64,000 nt of DNA from Candidatus Zixiibacteriota bacterium (GTDB lineage: Bacteria; Zixibacteria; MSB-5A5; GN15; FEB-12). This document shows positions 36,213 through 44,073 of this stretch, one piece after another. The notes under the pieces were generated by a model. That model made no database searches. It saw nothing but the letters and a program-made list of their open reading frames with translations, and was not told the origin of the DNA. Every line of letters begins with the position of its first letter. Position 1 is the first letter of the stretch. The stretch lies in NCBI GenBank assembly GCA_040756055.1, contig JBFLZR010000004.1, forward strand, positions 124,001 through 188,000, given 5' to 3'. The position numbers and the translations under genes were made by a program.

Positions 36213-37466
36213 TCAGTCTTTCATGGAGGCGAGGAATTTCTTGTTGCTCTTGGTCTTTTTAAGACGATCCAAGAGGAATTCCATAGCCTCGATCGGATTC
36301 ATCTCCGCAAGGAACTTGCGAAGAATCCAGATCTTGTTCAAGGTCTCGGCGTCGATCAGAAGTTCTTCCTTACGCGTCGAAGAACGGTTGATGTCCATAG
36401 CCGGGAAGATACGACGGTCGGAAAGGCGCCTGTCGAGCACCATTTCCATATTACCCGTTCCCTTGAACTCTTCGAAAATAACCTCGTCCATACGTGAACC
36501 GGTCTCAATGAGCGCCGTCGCCACGATCGTGAGCGAACCGCCCTCTTCGATATTACGGGCCGCGCCGAAAAATCGTTTCGGTTTGTGAAGCGCGTTGGAA
36601 TCGACACCGCCCGATAGAATCTTGCCGGAGTGCGGCACGACCGCGTTGTGGGCGCGCGCCAGACGCGTAATCGAATCGAGCAGAATGACAACATCGTGAC
36701 CGTGCTCTACCAGACGTTTGGATTTCTCCAGCACCATATTGGCGACCTGCACGTGACGTTCGGCCGGTTCGTCGAAGGTCGACGATACCACTTCGCCCTT
36801 AACCGAGCGCTTCATATCGGTAACTTCTTCGGGGCGTTCGTCGATCAAAAGCACTATCAATTTCACTTCGGGATGGTTGGCCGTAATCGCCTGCGCGATC
36901 TTCTGAAGAATGATCGTCTTACCCGCCTTGGGCGGCGAGGTGATCAGCGCGCGCTGTCCCTTTCCGATCGGGCACATCAGATCGATAATACGCGTCGTCA
37001 ACTCCTCGGGATTGACCTCGGTGAGAAACGGCACGTTAGGATAGAGCGGCGTCAGGTTGTCGAACAATGTTTTGTGTTTGGCCTGGTCGGGGTCTTCGTA
37101 GGTGACCGCTTCGATTTTGAGAAGCGCGAAATAGCGCTCGTTGTCTTTTGGCGGACGGACCTGGCCGGAGATGATATCGCCGGTTTTGAGGTCGAAGCGT
37201 TTGATCTGCGATGGGGAGACATAGATATCATCCTGCCCCGGCAGATAGTTGTAGTCGGGCGAACGAAGGAATCCGTAGCCCTCGTCGAGAATTTCGAGCA
37301 CGCCTTCAGCGAGGATATTGCCTTCGCTGGAGGAGGTGTGCTCCATGATTTTGTAGATGAGCTCGGATTTGCGAAGCCCGGACACGCCGGGAATATCGAG
37401 CTCCTCAGCCATCTTTAACAGATCGGCTATCGTTTTTGCTTTCAGATCACTGAGTTCAGTGGCCAT
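36213..37466 (-). CDS. rho: Transcription termination factor Rho
   Basis: A 417-residue hexameric RNA helicase that ends transcription. It has an N-terminal helical domain ([18 protein letters not shown]), a cold-shock-like RNA-binding domain (about 53-125, [20 protein letters not shown]) and the ATPase core: P-loop [12 protein letters not shown], Walker [17 protein letters not shown], the Q-loop/R-loop [20 protein letters not shown], and the arginine-bearing LSDRRIFPA. All active-site motifs are intact. It follows rsfS after 44 nt with AGGTTAAATCAG before the ATG. Confidence 0.97.
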   Translation of the reverse strand: MATELSDLKAKTIADLLKMAEELDIPGVSGLRKSELIYKIMEHTSSSEGNILAEGVLEILDEGYGFLRSPDYNYLPGQDDIYVSPSQIKRFDLKTGDIISGQVRPPKDNERYFALLKIEAVTYEDPDQAKHKTLFDNLTPLYPNVPFLTEVNPEELTTRIIDLMCPIGKGQRALITSPPKAGKTIILQKIAQAITANHPEVKLIVLLIDERPEEVTDMKRSVKGEVVSSTFDEPAERHVQVANMVLEKSKRLVEHGHDVVILLDSITRLARAHNAVVPHSGKILSGGVDSNALHKPKRFFGAARNIEEGGSLTIVATALIETGSRMDEVIFEEFKGTGNMEMVLDRRLSDRRIFPAMDINRSSTRKEELLIDAETLNKIWILRKFLAEMNPIEAMEFLLDRLKKTKSNKKFLASMKD

Positions 37467-37510
37467 CTGATTTAACCTCTATTTTTATGCGTTTTGTAAT
37501 TATTGTCGTT

Positions 37511-37882
37511 TCAATCGTCGGCGAGCTCTTCCACGGGAGCGTCGCCCCAGAGTTTCTCGAGCGCGTAGAAGCGCCGGGTCGGTTCGAGAAAAACGTGAAC
37601 CACTACATCGATATAATCCAGAAGGATCCAGCGTCCTTCGCTCATCCCTTCTTCGTGATACGGTTTGTACCCGGCGTCATAGAGTCCGTCGACAATGGCG
37701 TTGCCGAGCGCCTTGGCGTGAACATCGGCCTCGCCCGAGACAATAACGAAATAGTCGCACACCGAGGATATAGATTCAAGTTTGAGGATTTTAACATCGA
37801 AACCTTTTTTCGAGAGGGCCAGTTGACCCGCCATTCGGGCCAGTGCGAGGGATGATAACTTTTTCTTCAACGCTTGTACCAT
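37511..37882 (-). CDS. rsfS: Ribosome silencing factor RsfS
   Basis: A 123-residue DUF143 protein that binds L14 on the large subunit and blocks subunit joining when nutrients are short. Motifs: VKILKLESISSVCDYFVIVSG, a block near VDGLYDAGYKPYHEEGMSEGRWILLDYIDVVVHVF, and the C-terminal YALEKLWGDAP. The ATG directly abuts the upstream stop, and AAGGAGTAA provides the Shine-Dalgarno site across the junction. Confidence 0.95.
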   Translation of the reverse strand: MVQALKKKLSSLALARMAGQLALSKKGFDVKILKLESISSVCDYFVIVSGEADVHAKALGNAIVDGLYDAGYKPYHEEGMSEGRWILLDYIDVVVHVFLEPTRRFYALEKLWGDAPVEELADD

Positions 37883-38365
37883 TTACTCCTTGGATAATAA
37901 GTCCAGGGTTATCACTGAATCGTGGTCTTCGCCCAGAACCAGTGTTGTCGAAATTTGCCGGTAGTTGTTTTCCATCGGTTTATATAAAACCTCGGACTGG
38001 TCAAGACCGAGGGTCCTTGCCAACAGTTTGGAGGCGGTTTTGTCTTTTTCGCGCGCTATCACGAATGTCTTGGTTACTTTTCTGATATCGAAATCGCCCG
38101 TGGCGATAACTTTTATTTCCAGGTTCGGATCGGCGTACTCCGTGAGAATCTTGCCTGCCCGCGAGGCGATCCCGGCCTGGCTGCACCCGTTGAGGATCTC
38201 GAGTCGAATCATGTGAGCGGGGGCGTCTATCGTTTTGCTGACCCCGCGTGTCACCCGAACGGCGAACGTACCCACGAACAATACGACGACGAAGAAGACG
38301 AGCACGAGGCCCATCTGCAAAATTCGAATGACATTCTCTTTTTTATTACCAGTTTGAGCGGACAT
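37883..38365 (-). CDS. LytR C-terminal-domain membrane-anchored protein
   Basis: A 160-residue protein with one N-terminal membrane helix (about 13-34, MGLVLVFFVVVLFVGTFAV) and a periplasmic LytR_C domain (IRLEILNGCSQAGIASRAGKIL...VIATGDFDIRKVTKTFVIAREK). It lacks the LytR-CpsA-Psr catalytic domain, so it is a free-standing LytR_C module of unknown job, probably at the cell wall. It is the first gene of the LytR_C-rsfS-rho unit; this domain next to rsfS is a recurring neighbourhood. Confidence 0.85.
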   Translation of the reverse strand: MSAQTGNKKENVIRILQMGLVLVFFVVVLFVGTFAVRVTRGVSKTIDAPAHMIRLEILNGCSQAGIASRAGKILTEYADPNLEIKVIATGDFDIRKVTKTFVIAREKDKTASKLLARTLGLDQSEVLYKPMENNYRQISTTLVLGEDHDSVITLDLLSKE

Positions 38366-38464
38366 TCAAATTGTTAACTGCAAAATTGTTGAGGGAGTTT
38401 GCCATTTTAGTCACAGGCAAGAGGCAGGGAATCTGATTCTAGTTTCTTACATCACCCTCGCTGT

Positions 38465-38935
38465 TTAATATCCAAAAGGATAGCCCCAGTAGCTGGGACG
38501 GTAATAATAATAGGGCACGCCATAGCCGCTGTAACGCTGGACCCCGATAACCATGCGGAAATTATCCGATGGATGGTAGTCGAGCATGAAGCCCGGAAGG
38601 AAGACCGCGTCGGTGGTGTTATCGTAGATTGAACCGGCGCCATGGGCTACTCCAAGATTTACTGTCAGGGACAACTTGGACGAGATGTCATAAAACATCG
38701 AGGAGTTCCACAGACCCGCCGTCCCCGAATAAGAACCACCCGAGAAGAAGCTGACCGAGTAACTGTGCGACCATTTGACGCGCGACAGGTCGATAAGAGA
38801 GAACGATGACACGGCCGGTTGGACACCCATCACGGTGGTCGCGCTGACATTTTCCACTTTGGCATCATCGACTAACTGTCCAAACGCGCTGGTGGCAAAA
38901 AGAAGAGCGACAAGCAGTGTCAGAGTCTTTTTCAT
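38465..38935 (-). CDS. Small exported protein, probably outer-membrane associated
   Basis: A 156-residue protein with a signal peptide (MKKTLTLLVALLFATSAFGQ). The mature part alternates polar and hydrophobic residues (WSHSYSVSFFSGG, KLSLTVNLGVAHG, FRMVIGVQRYSG), suggesting a few membrane beta strands, and ends in a Tyr/Pro/Gly-rich tail (GVPYYYYRPSYWGYPFGY). Not a family I recognise. It has its own promoter and GGGAGA site. Confidence 0.72.
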   Translation of the reverse strand: MKKTLTLLVALLFATSAFGQLVDDAKVENVSATTVMGVQPAVSSFSLIDLSRVKWSHSYSVSFFSGGSYSGTAGLWNSSMFYDISSKLSLTVNLGVAHGAGSIYDNTTDAVFLPGFMLDYHPSDNFRMVIGVQRYSGYGVPYYYYRPSYWGYPFGY

Positions 38936-38966
38936 GAGAATTCTCCCTATCTATCCTTCCTACTGT

Positions 38967-38995
38967 AATTTAGCCTTTGTCGGCCGGGGGGTCAA
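38967..38995 (-). promoter_or_regulatory. Candidate sigma-70 promoter for the exported protein at 38465-38935
   Basis: On the minus strand TTGACC (38995-38990), a 17-nt spacer and TAAATT (38972-38967). The leader would be about 25 nt. Confidence 0.5.
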
Positions 38996-39090
38996 TATAA
39001 AAATCCTATTTAACCTATCGACCCATCAAACCCGCGTATACACCCTTATAACAAATAGTACGTAATTTTGGTTTAAAAATTTATGGCTCT

Positions 39091-39834
39091 TCAGCTTGCC
39101 GACTCGAATTTTTTAGCCAATTCCTCGAGCTGGTCTGCCGAGTTCACACCGAGGCCTTCATCGGGGTTATCCACAGCCATCACGGACACCCTCAAGCCCC
39201 TATTGTACATAATTTTAACACAGTCGGTCAGGTAATATTCACCCTGGGCGTTGTCGCTTTTGATTTCGGTCAGAGTCTCAAATAGCAGCATATTGTCGAA
39301 GCAGAATGTGCCGGTGTTGATTTCTTTTATGCGCCGGATTTCTTCGGAAGCATCCTTGTGCTCGACTATCTCCTTCAGCACATCGCTGCCCCCATCGCGG
39401 ACAATCCGCCCGTAGCCGGTGGAATCATCGAGTATCGCCGACAGGCAGGTCGCTTTCGCGCTGGTCCGCTTGTGAACATCGAAAAGCTTCTCTATTGTCT
39501 CACCCCTCAGAAACGGTACATCACCGAGAGCGACCAATGTGGTTCCCTCGAAATCTTTAAGAGCCTCTTTGGCCATCATGACGGCGTGACCGGTACCGAG
39601 CTGTTCGTGCTGCCAGACAACTTCGGCATCATAGCCCCCGACTTCCTTTTCAACCATCTTCCCTTTGAAGCCGACCACGACGACTATTTTGTCGAACTTA
39701 AGCGCGGTCAGAGTATCCATGACCATTCTGATCATGGAGCGGCCGTGGATAGCGTGAAGGACTTTGGGCAGGTCGGATTTCATCCGTTTGCCTTTTCCGG
39801 CAGCCAGGACAATTGCCGCTCTGGGCTGGGACAT
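39091..39834 (-). CDS. GlmU-type N-terminal nucleotidyltransferase, stand-alone
   Basis: A 247-residue NTP-transferase. The N-terminal AAGKGKRMKSDLPKVLHAI is the pyrophosphorylase signature (G-x-G-T/K-R-M and K25-type lysine), with QLGTGHAV and VALGDVPFL for uridine and metal binding. Residue choice follows the GlmU N-domain (UDP-GlcNAc pyrophosphorylase), but the left-handed beta-helix acetyltransferase half is absent. A separate acetyltransferase may exist elsewhere, or the enzyme may make another UDP-sugar. It begins 48 nt after panD with a GAGGAG site. Confidence 0.85.
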   Translation of the reverse strand: MSQPRAAIVLAAGKGKRMKSDLPKVLHAIHGRSMIRMVMDTLTALKFDKIVVVVGFKGKMVEKEVGGYDAEVVWQHEQLGTGHAVMMAKEALKDFEGTTLVALGDVPFLRGETIEKLFDVHKRTSAKATCLSAILDDSTGYGRIVRDGGSDVLKEIVEHKDASEEIRRIKEINTGTFCFDNMLLFETLTEIKSDNAQGEYYLTDCVKIMYNRGLRVSVMAVDNPDEGLGVNSADQLEELAKKFESAS

Positions 39835-39882
39835 CAGATAAACTCCTCAGGTGGAAAGATGACGAACAAGCGAGTTCTTGGT

Positions 39883-40236
39883 TCAGCCGTTAGTGGGCTT
39901 GTTGTTTTTATCGACATGCACAATCGCCGGTTTGTAATCGGCGGCCTTGTCCTTTTCGATATGGCCATAGGCGATGATTATGACCAGGTCGCCTTTGCTG
40001 CCTTTGCGGGCGGCGGCGCCGTTGAGCGTGATAGCACCGCTTCCGGCCGGGGCTTTTATGACATAAGTCTCAAGCCGCTCGCCGTTGGAGATATTGGCCA
40101 CCTGGACTTTTTCGTACTCGACCAGGTCGGCCTTTTTCATCAGGTCGAAATCGATAGCGATCGATCCGACATAGTCAAGGTTGGCATCGGTCACCGTCGC
40201 GCGGTGAATCTTTGATTTACATACTGTAATAAGCAT
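39883..40236 (-). CDS. panD: Aspartate 1-decarboxylase proenzyme
   Basis: Makes beta-alanine for pantothenate. From ATG 40236 the protein has 117 residues and the self-cleavage site Gly24-Ser25 (YVGSIAID) falls at exactly the positions known for E. coli; a start at 40293 would shift it by 19 residues. The Ser25 becomes the pyruvoyl group. Lys9, His11 and the NGERLETYVI block are present. There is no Shine-Dalgarno site. panC lies upstream on the same strand. Confidence 0.96.
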   Translation of the reverse strand: MLITVCKSKIHRATVTDANLDYVGSIAIDFDLMKKADLVEYEKVQVANISNGERLETYVIKAPAGSGAITLNGAAARKGSKGDLVIIIAYGHIEKDKAADYKPAIVHVDKNNKPTNG

Positions 40237-40272
40237 ATCAAATAAGACGTTGGCTTTTGCTAACTGGGGCAA

Positions 40273-40300
40273 AATATAGTATTTTTCCCTCAAATGGCAA
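40273..40300 (-). promoter_or_regulatory. Candidate sigma-70 promoter for panD
   Basis: On the minus strand TTGCCA (40300-40295), a 16-nt spacer and TATATT (40278-40273). The leader to ATG 40236 would be about 30 nt. This promoter also argues against the 40293 start. Confidence 0.5.
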
Positions 40301-40416
40301 GCACTTTGGCTTGTAATGCCACAGCCTTAGTCCAGTTATATTAACTTCCTGCGAGTCAGAAAGTTCCACCCGCCTCCAAAGATGCCGGCAGGTTTTGTTT
40401 TGGCCCCGGCGATATC

Positions 40417-40893
40417 TTAAGCCTTGATTTCGACCCAGTTGCGGGCCGGGAAAATCTCCAGTTCCTCGGAAATTTCATCGATAGCCCGAACGAGGTTTTT
40501 CCAGCTCACGAGGTTTTTGGCCTTGTAAGGGGCCAGCCAGCGGAATTCGCAGTTTTCCGGCGAGAGTTCCACTTTGGCCGATTCCGACACGACCGCCACT
40601 ATCAGAGGCAGTACCCAGATAGTGTCATATTCCGGCTCGTAGAACTGGACCAGATATTCGGAGGCCCACATGCTGTCCGGGGTCAGCCCGGTTTCTTCTT
40701 TTAGCTCTCTGACAACAACCTGCGCGACTGTTTCATCGCCCATTTTGCCGCCCGTCATAAAACCCCAGTAGCCGCCATAGGATTCACCTTCGGCCCGTTT
40801 CAGAATCAGAAATTTCCAGCCATCGTAGTCTTTCTTCACTACCGCAACATTCACACCGGGGGATTCGATCTTTATGTTCGTATGGTCACTCAT
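40417..40893 (-). CDS. NUDIX hydrolase
   Basis: A 158-residue nucleotide/diphosphate hydrolase. The Nudix box G-x5-E-x7-R-E-x-x-E-E-x-G is complete (GGKMGDE...RELKEETGL). Other blocks: KKDYDGWKFLILKRAEGESYGGYWGFMTGG at the N-terminal strand pair. Substrate unknown; dihydroneopterin triphosphate, dNTPs and ADP-sugars are all possible. A GAGGAA site precedes the ATG. The gene lies between panC and panD. Confidence 0.9.
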   Translation of the reverse strand: MSDHTNIKIESPGVNVAVVKKDYDGWKFLILKRAEGESYGGYWGFMTGGKMGDETVAQVVVRELKEETGLTPDSMWASEYLVQFYEPEYDTIWVLPLIVAVVSESAKVELSPENCEFRWLAPYKAKNLVSWKNLVRAIDEISEELEIFPARNWVEIKA

Positions 40894-40927
40894 TAAGTCA
40901 ATTCCTCAATAGTTCTCAATTTCCCGC

Positions 40928-40957
40928 GTAATAAACAGTTCAAAGCCAAATCGTCAA
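40928..40957 (-). promoter_or_regulatory. Weak candidate promoter for the NUDIX gene
   Basis: On the minus strand TTGACG (40957-40952), an 18-nt spacer and TATTAC (40933-40928). Confidence 0.3.
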
Positions 40958-41001
40958 CACCTTTTCGACTTAAAACGGGAGATTTTCCCGGAAGTTCCGT
41001 C

Positions 41002-41847
41002 TCAGGCAAGTTTCATGTTATCAATAAGGCGAACACCGTGCACTCTTACGGCGAGGGAACAGATGGTGTCGGTTTTTATTTTCGCGACGGCTTCGAGACT
41101 GTTGAGGTTCGTAAAAGCGATATAGTCGATCTCGGCGGTGGGGCAGGTGGCCAAGATAGCATCGCGCATCTCTTTCTCTATCTTGCGGCAGTCGGATATA
41201 CCCGATTTGACCATCTCTCGGGCGGTGCGAAGAGCAAAATAGAGGCAAAGCGCTTCGCGATGCTGCTCCGTGCTGAAGTATTTATTGCGTGACGACATCG
41301 CCAGCCCATCCTTTTCGCGCACGGTTGGCGCGATGACAAACTTGATGGGATAGCCGAGGTTTTTGGTCATCTGGCGAAGGACTGTAGCCTGCTGGTAGTC
41401 TTTCATTCCAAAGACGGCGATATCGGGCCGCGTAATATTGAACAGCTTGGCCACGATCGTAGTCACGCCGCGAAAATGGGTCGGGCGCGATGCCCCCTCC
41501 AGAGTCTTGGTGAGCTCCTCGACCGTCACATAGGTCTGGAAATCATCGGGGTAGATTTCTTCGGCTCTGGGGATGAAAACAATATCACCGCCGGCGGACC
41601 TAATTTTTCTGAGGTCACCTTTTTCATCGCGGGGGTATTTCGACAGATCTTCGTTGGGCGCGAACTGAGCGGGATTGACAAAGATCGTCACGATGACTAT
41701 ATCAGCGTCGCGTTTGGCCCTTTTGATGAGCGACAGGTGACCATCGTGCAGAAACCCCATTGTCGGCACCAGGCCGATTTTTTTGCCATCGGCCGCCAGC
41801 TTGCGCGACATACTCTGCATGGCTTTGATCGTGCGGATGGTCTTCAT
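41002..41847 (-). CDS. panC: Pantothenate synthetase
   Basis: Joins pantoate and beta-alanine using ATP. From ATG 41847 it has 281 residues; AAAGGACA precedes this start, and the frame's earlier starts lie inside the upstream gene. Motifs: LVPTMGFLHDGHLSLI with the HIGH-like His pair, VNPAQFAPNEDLSKYPR, FGMKDYQQATVLRQM and the KMSKS-like GLAMSSRNKYFS. The start overlaps the stop of the upstream HEPN-like gene (ATGA). Confidence 0.95.
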   Translation of the reverse strand: MKTIRTIKAMQSMSRKLAADGKKIGLVPTMGFLHDGHLSLIKRAKRDADIVIVTIFVNPAQFAPNEDLSKYPRDEKGDLRKIRSAGGDIVFIPRAEEIYPDDFQTYVTVEELTKTLEGASRPTHFRGVTTIVAKLFNITRPDIAVFGMKDYQQATVLRQMTKNLGYPIKFVIAPTVREKDGLAMSSRNKYFSTEQHREALCLYFALRTAREMVKSGISDCRKIEKEMRDAILATCPTAEIDYIAFTNLNSLEAVAKIKTDTICSLAVRVHGVRLIDNMKLA

Positions 41848-42380
41848 GATTGTCCTTTGCATCCGCACACCCATTTCACCACAGCATCGGCGTAACCCTC
41901 GAGCTGCTGCCCCGACGGCACAGCATCTCCCCTGATCTGACAGGCGGCATAGAGAACGAGGCAGTCGCCAATGGCCAGGTTGCGGACGTGCGGCTCGATA
42001 TCTTCGGTAATGACGCGGTAGGCATCGGACGGACTCAGGTTATCCAAATGGTCAAAGTCCTGCGCGAGATCGTGGGCGATATAGTTGCGCGAGTGTTTGG
42101 CCTTGAAGAGGGTCTGGACGAGTTCGTGCGGGTTTTCGAGGTCGTTGGCGAATTGCTTAACGTGTTCGAAAACGACTCTCCCCTGCATGCGGTGGCACAG
42201 TTCGCCGAGAGTCTGGTCATCGACCATCAGATGGACGCTGCCTTTGAGCTTGACCAGCGTGCTCAGTTCGCGGCAGTTCCGTTCGAAGCGGGTGGCCATG
42301 AAAAGGGCGCGACCGATGACGCCATAGACGGTGTCCAGTTCATCGCATCGCTCGTTGAAATGAAAAAGGGGGTGTTCCAT
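41844..42380 (-). CDS. HEPN-like small protein translationally coupled to panC
   Basis: From ATG 42380 this protein has 178 residues and is mostly alpha-helical. It carries Arg98-Asn-Tyr-Ile-Ala-His103, an R-x4-H pattern like the catalytic motif of HEPN-fold ribonucleases, in a helix flanked by acidic residues (HDLAQDFDHLDNL). I do not recognise the family. The frame continues upstream to 42488, but that part runs into repeat-like DNA. No antitoxin-like partner is adjacent; instead the stop overlaps panC by 4 nt, so the two are co-translated. Assignment to HEPN rests on one motif and helical content. Confidence 0.6.
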   Translation of the reverse strand: MEHPLFHFNERCDELDTVYGVIGRALFMATRFERNCRELSTLVKLKGSVHLMVDDQTLGELCHRMQGRVVFEHVKQFANDLENPHELVQTLFKAKHSRNYIAHDLAQDFDHLDNLSPSDAYRVITEDIEPHVRNLAIGDCLVLYAACQIRGDAVPSGQQLEGYADAVVKWVCGCKGQS

Positions 42381-42504
42381 GTGGGGTAAATATAGCGCGG
42401 CGGCCCGGTTATAGCAACCGCGAAAGCGGGAAAGTTGGCATAATCGCATGTTGGGTTTACCGTTACAGGGGTTTGGGTTCGTTTCCATGCTTTTTGTTTC
42501 TTAT

Positions 42505-42556
42505 GTAGGGAAGGACCCCTGCCCGGTAGGGTGCCCCGCATCGCGGGGCAGGTCCT
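42505..42556 (+). repeat. GTAG-footed nested hairpin
   Basis: GTAGG at 42505 precedes AGGACC (42512-42517), which pairs with GGTCCT (42551-42556). A second GTAGG at 42526 precedes an inner TGCCCCGC-ATC-GCGGGGCA hairpin (42532-42550). Confidence 0.75.
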
Positions 42557-42635
42557 GCCATCTTAGTTCTTCGTACTCTTGTCTCAAACATACCGTTAAA
42601 GCAAATTGGGTTCGTTTCAGTATTTTTGTACAATG

Positions 42636-42669
42636 CCCTCACCCCGTCCCTCTCCCGGAGGGCGAGGGG
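42636..42669. repeat. CCCTC/GAGGG imperfect palindrome
   Basis: CCCTCACCCCGTCCCTCTC followed by CCGGAGGGCGAGGG. A pyrimidine-rich to purine-rich imperfect inverted repeat of a kind seen in spacers of many environmental genomes (from memory). Confidence 0.5.
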
Positions 42670-42686
42670 AAAAGAGGCATGATGTC

Positions 42687-42710
42687 GCGTTTGATAAATC
42701 AAACGCCTAC
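42687..42710 (-). repeat. GTAG-footed hairpin, CGTTTGAT family
   Basis: On the minus strand GTAGG then CGTTTGAT-TT-ATCAAACG. Identical, in opposite orientation, to the element at 43833-43856. Confidence 0.85.
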
Positions 42711-42726
42711 CGATGCGCACTTCTTT

Positions 42727-42757
42727 GTCAGGCCCAAACGAGTTTGAGGCTGCTACC
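42727..42757 (-). repeat. GGTAGCAG family element
   Basis: On the minus strand GGTAGCAGCCTCAAACTCG followed by TTTGGGCCTGAC. A near copy (GGTGGCAGGCTCAAACTTGC then TTTGGGCCTGAC) lies at 44020-44051 in the opposite orientation. Confidence 0.7.
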
Positions 42758-42790
42758 CACTGCGTCGGAGTGTCATTAAGCTCGCGGGGT

Positions 42791-42818
42791 GGCGGGTTCG
42801 AAGACGGACCCGCCCTAC
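42791..42818 (-). repeat. GTAG-footed hairpin, GGCGGGTT family
   Basis: On the minus strand GTAGG precedes GCGGGTCC, a short loop and the pairing GAACCCGCC. It is the compact form of the nested elements at 23571 and 44321. Confidence 0.8.
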
Positions 42819-42961
42819 GTTTACTTCTGGGGAAGTTTTTTGCCTCGGTTTTGTATTGAATTTGGTGGGAAATGTTGACCGATGTGGCTATTATGGGTAT
42901 AAATAGATGAAAGCGAGAGGGATTGGGTGTTTTCGAGGCACCAAATGAGGGAGGTGATCAA

Positions 42962-43462
42962 ATGCTATCCGCTGGTTATTACAACACAGAGAAACGGGGA
43001 CTCGCCGCATTTCCAATTGCAGGAATCGTGGCAATCTTTGTAAGCTTGTTGTGTTTCGGATGCGGCAAGAATCCCGAGTCAAACGCTAAGAGCGTAACGA
43101 TTCATTATATTGATTGGAACATTCTTACGGAAGTCAGCCTCTCATGCGAAGACGTGGCGCTGTTTGAGAGGGTTGGGGAAGCAGTGTTGTCTGGTGAGGA
43201 CGAGGTAAAACGGTTTGTCTCACTTGTCTCTGGTGAAAGACTGGAGCCTAAGCCCGGTTTCGACGGCGTTGACGCCCGCATCTGCTGTATCCTGATGGGT
43301 AAGGATGGAGCGACTTTGAGCACGGTAGCGTTGAGTCCCACGGGACTGATGGAAGTAGATGGCACGGTCTACAAGACGGATACGGAGTTGTTCGAGTTCA
43401 TTCTCTCTTACTTGCCTGATGGATACATCGATTCTGACACGACTGCCAAGGAACATGATTAG
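42962..43462 (+). CDS. Hypothetical lipoprotein
   Basis: From ATG 42962, which has the strong site GGGAGGTGATCAA, the protein has 166 residues. Its hydrophobic stretch ends in LLCFGC, a plausible lipobox. The mature part is acidic with conserved-looking blocks (VTIHYIDWNILTEVSLSC, RLEPKPGFDGVDARICC, MEVDGTVYKTD). No family recognised. The next small membrane protein starts inside its stop region (8-nt overlap), so the two form a pair. It is surrounded by palindromic repeats. Confidence 0.7.
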   Translation: MLSAGYYNTEKRGLAAFPIAGIVAIFVSLLCFGCGKNPESNAKSVTIHYIDWNILTEVSLSCEDVALFERVGEAVLSGEDEVKRFVSLVSGERLEPKPGFDGVDARICCILMGKDGATLSTVALSPTGLMEVDGTVYKTDTELFEFILSYLPDGYIDSDTTAKEHD

Positions 43463-43754
43463 CATGAGAGACATGAGAAGAACACACGTTGTCGGGTTGG
43501 CGCTGATGATGGTTGTGTGCCTTGTCGGAAACGCTGGTGTTATTCTACTCGTCAGCCCTTTATTGACCTGGGGATTGCTTTACATTATCCCCGTGGCTTT
43601 CACAATTGTACCGGTTGCATCGATTATAGCAGGCTATAAAGCGGGTGTGTTGAAAAGGACGAGTCTGTTTCCGAGAATGGCAGCCTATTGCACTTTCCTG
43701 GTCGTCTTTGGGTGGTGCATCTGGGCGTGGTTGTTTGTGAAGAATGTGTTTTAG
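43455..43754 (+). CDS. Small membrane protein
   Basis: A 99-residue protein starting at ATG 43455 and overlapping the lipoprotein gene by 8 nt. Three hydrophobic segments are visible: VVGLALMMVVCLVGNAGVI, LLTWGLLYIIPVAFTIVPVA and AAYCTFLVVFGWCIWAWLFV. A basic loop (GYKAGVLKRTSLFPR) lies between the second and third. No family recognised; by position it may work with the lipoprotein. Confidence 0.6.
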   Translation: MISMRDMRRTHVVGLALMMVVCLVGNAGVILLVSPLLTWGLLYIIPVAFTIVPVASIIAGYKAGVLKRTSLFPRMAAYCTFLVVFGWCIWAWLFVKNVF

Positions 43755-43757
43755 AAA

Positions 43758-43796
43758 GGCAGGAGACTAATCCCGCCTCTGGCGGGACTGCCCTAC
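43758..43796 (-). repeat. GTAG-footed nested hairpin, GGCAGGAG family
   Basis: Outer arms GGCAG/CTGCC enclose TCCCGCC-TCT-GGCGGGA; on the minus strand the foot is GTAGGG. A copy at 45370-45407 differs at one internal base. Confidence 0.85.
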
Positions 43797-43828
43797 AAGA
43801 AGAATGTCCCTACAGGAAGCATGGCGAT

Positions 43829-43895
43829 GATGGTAGGCGTTTGATTTATCAAACGCATTACACCATCAAGCCCTTGATCCTCGTAGCCTCACGCC
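43829..43895 (+). repeat. 67-bp direct repeat, copy A
   Basis: It contains the GTAGG-CGTTTGAT hairpin (43833-43856) and runs on through ACACCATCAAGCCC to CGTAGCCTCACGCC. Copy B at 44074-44140 matches at 63 of 67 positions by eye. Confidence 0.88.
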
Positions 43896-43913
43896 ACGGC
43901 GTGAGATAGAATA

Positions 43914-43934
43914 GTAGGTCGGCGTTCCGCCGGG
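43914..43934 (+). repeat. GTAG-footed hairpin, CGGCG family
   Basis: GTAGG then a CGGCG-TTC-CGCCG hairpin. The 21 bp are identical to the minus strand of 28601-28621. Confidence 0.85.
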
Positions 43935-43959
43935 TGTACCCTCGTCCTACGAGGGACAC
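43934..43959. repeat. CCCTCGT/ACGAGGG hairpin
   Basis: GTGT-A-CCCTCGT, loop CCT, ACGAGGG-ACAC. The loop and right arm include GTAGG on the minus strand (43950-43946). Confidence 0.65.
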
Positions 43960-43987
43960 ACGCCAAGAAACCCGACATCTTCACTTC

Positions 43988-44015
43988 GTAGGGGTTCAAA
44001 ATTTTGAACCCCTAC
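43988..44015. repeat. Perfect 28-bp palindrome with GTAG at both feet
   Basis: Arms GTAGGGGTTCAAAA and its exact complement with no loop. Both ends carry GTAG when read 5' to 3'. Confidence 0.88.
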
Positions 44016-44019
44016 ATCG

Positions 44020-44051
44020 GGTGGCAGGCTCAAACTTGCTTTGGGCCTGAC
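44020..44051 (+). repeat. GGTGGCAG family element
   Basis: A near copy of 42727-42757 in the opposite orientation, with CTCAAAC/TTTGGG-type imperfect pairing. Confidence 0.65.
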
Positions 44052-44073
44052 GTGCATAGAAAGTGCGAGCGCC

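Larger units (their letters stand above)
42381..42961. other. Repeat-dense spacer
   Basis: No gene is supported. The 580 bp hold five distinct palindromic elements listed below plus a CCCTC/GAGGG element at 42636-42669. The final 13 bases are the leader of the lipoprotein gene, with a strong GGGAGGTGATCAA site. Confidence 0.6.
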
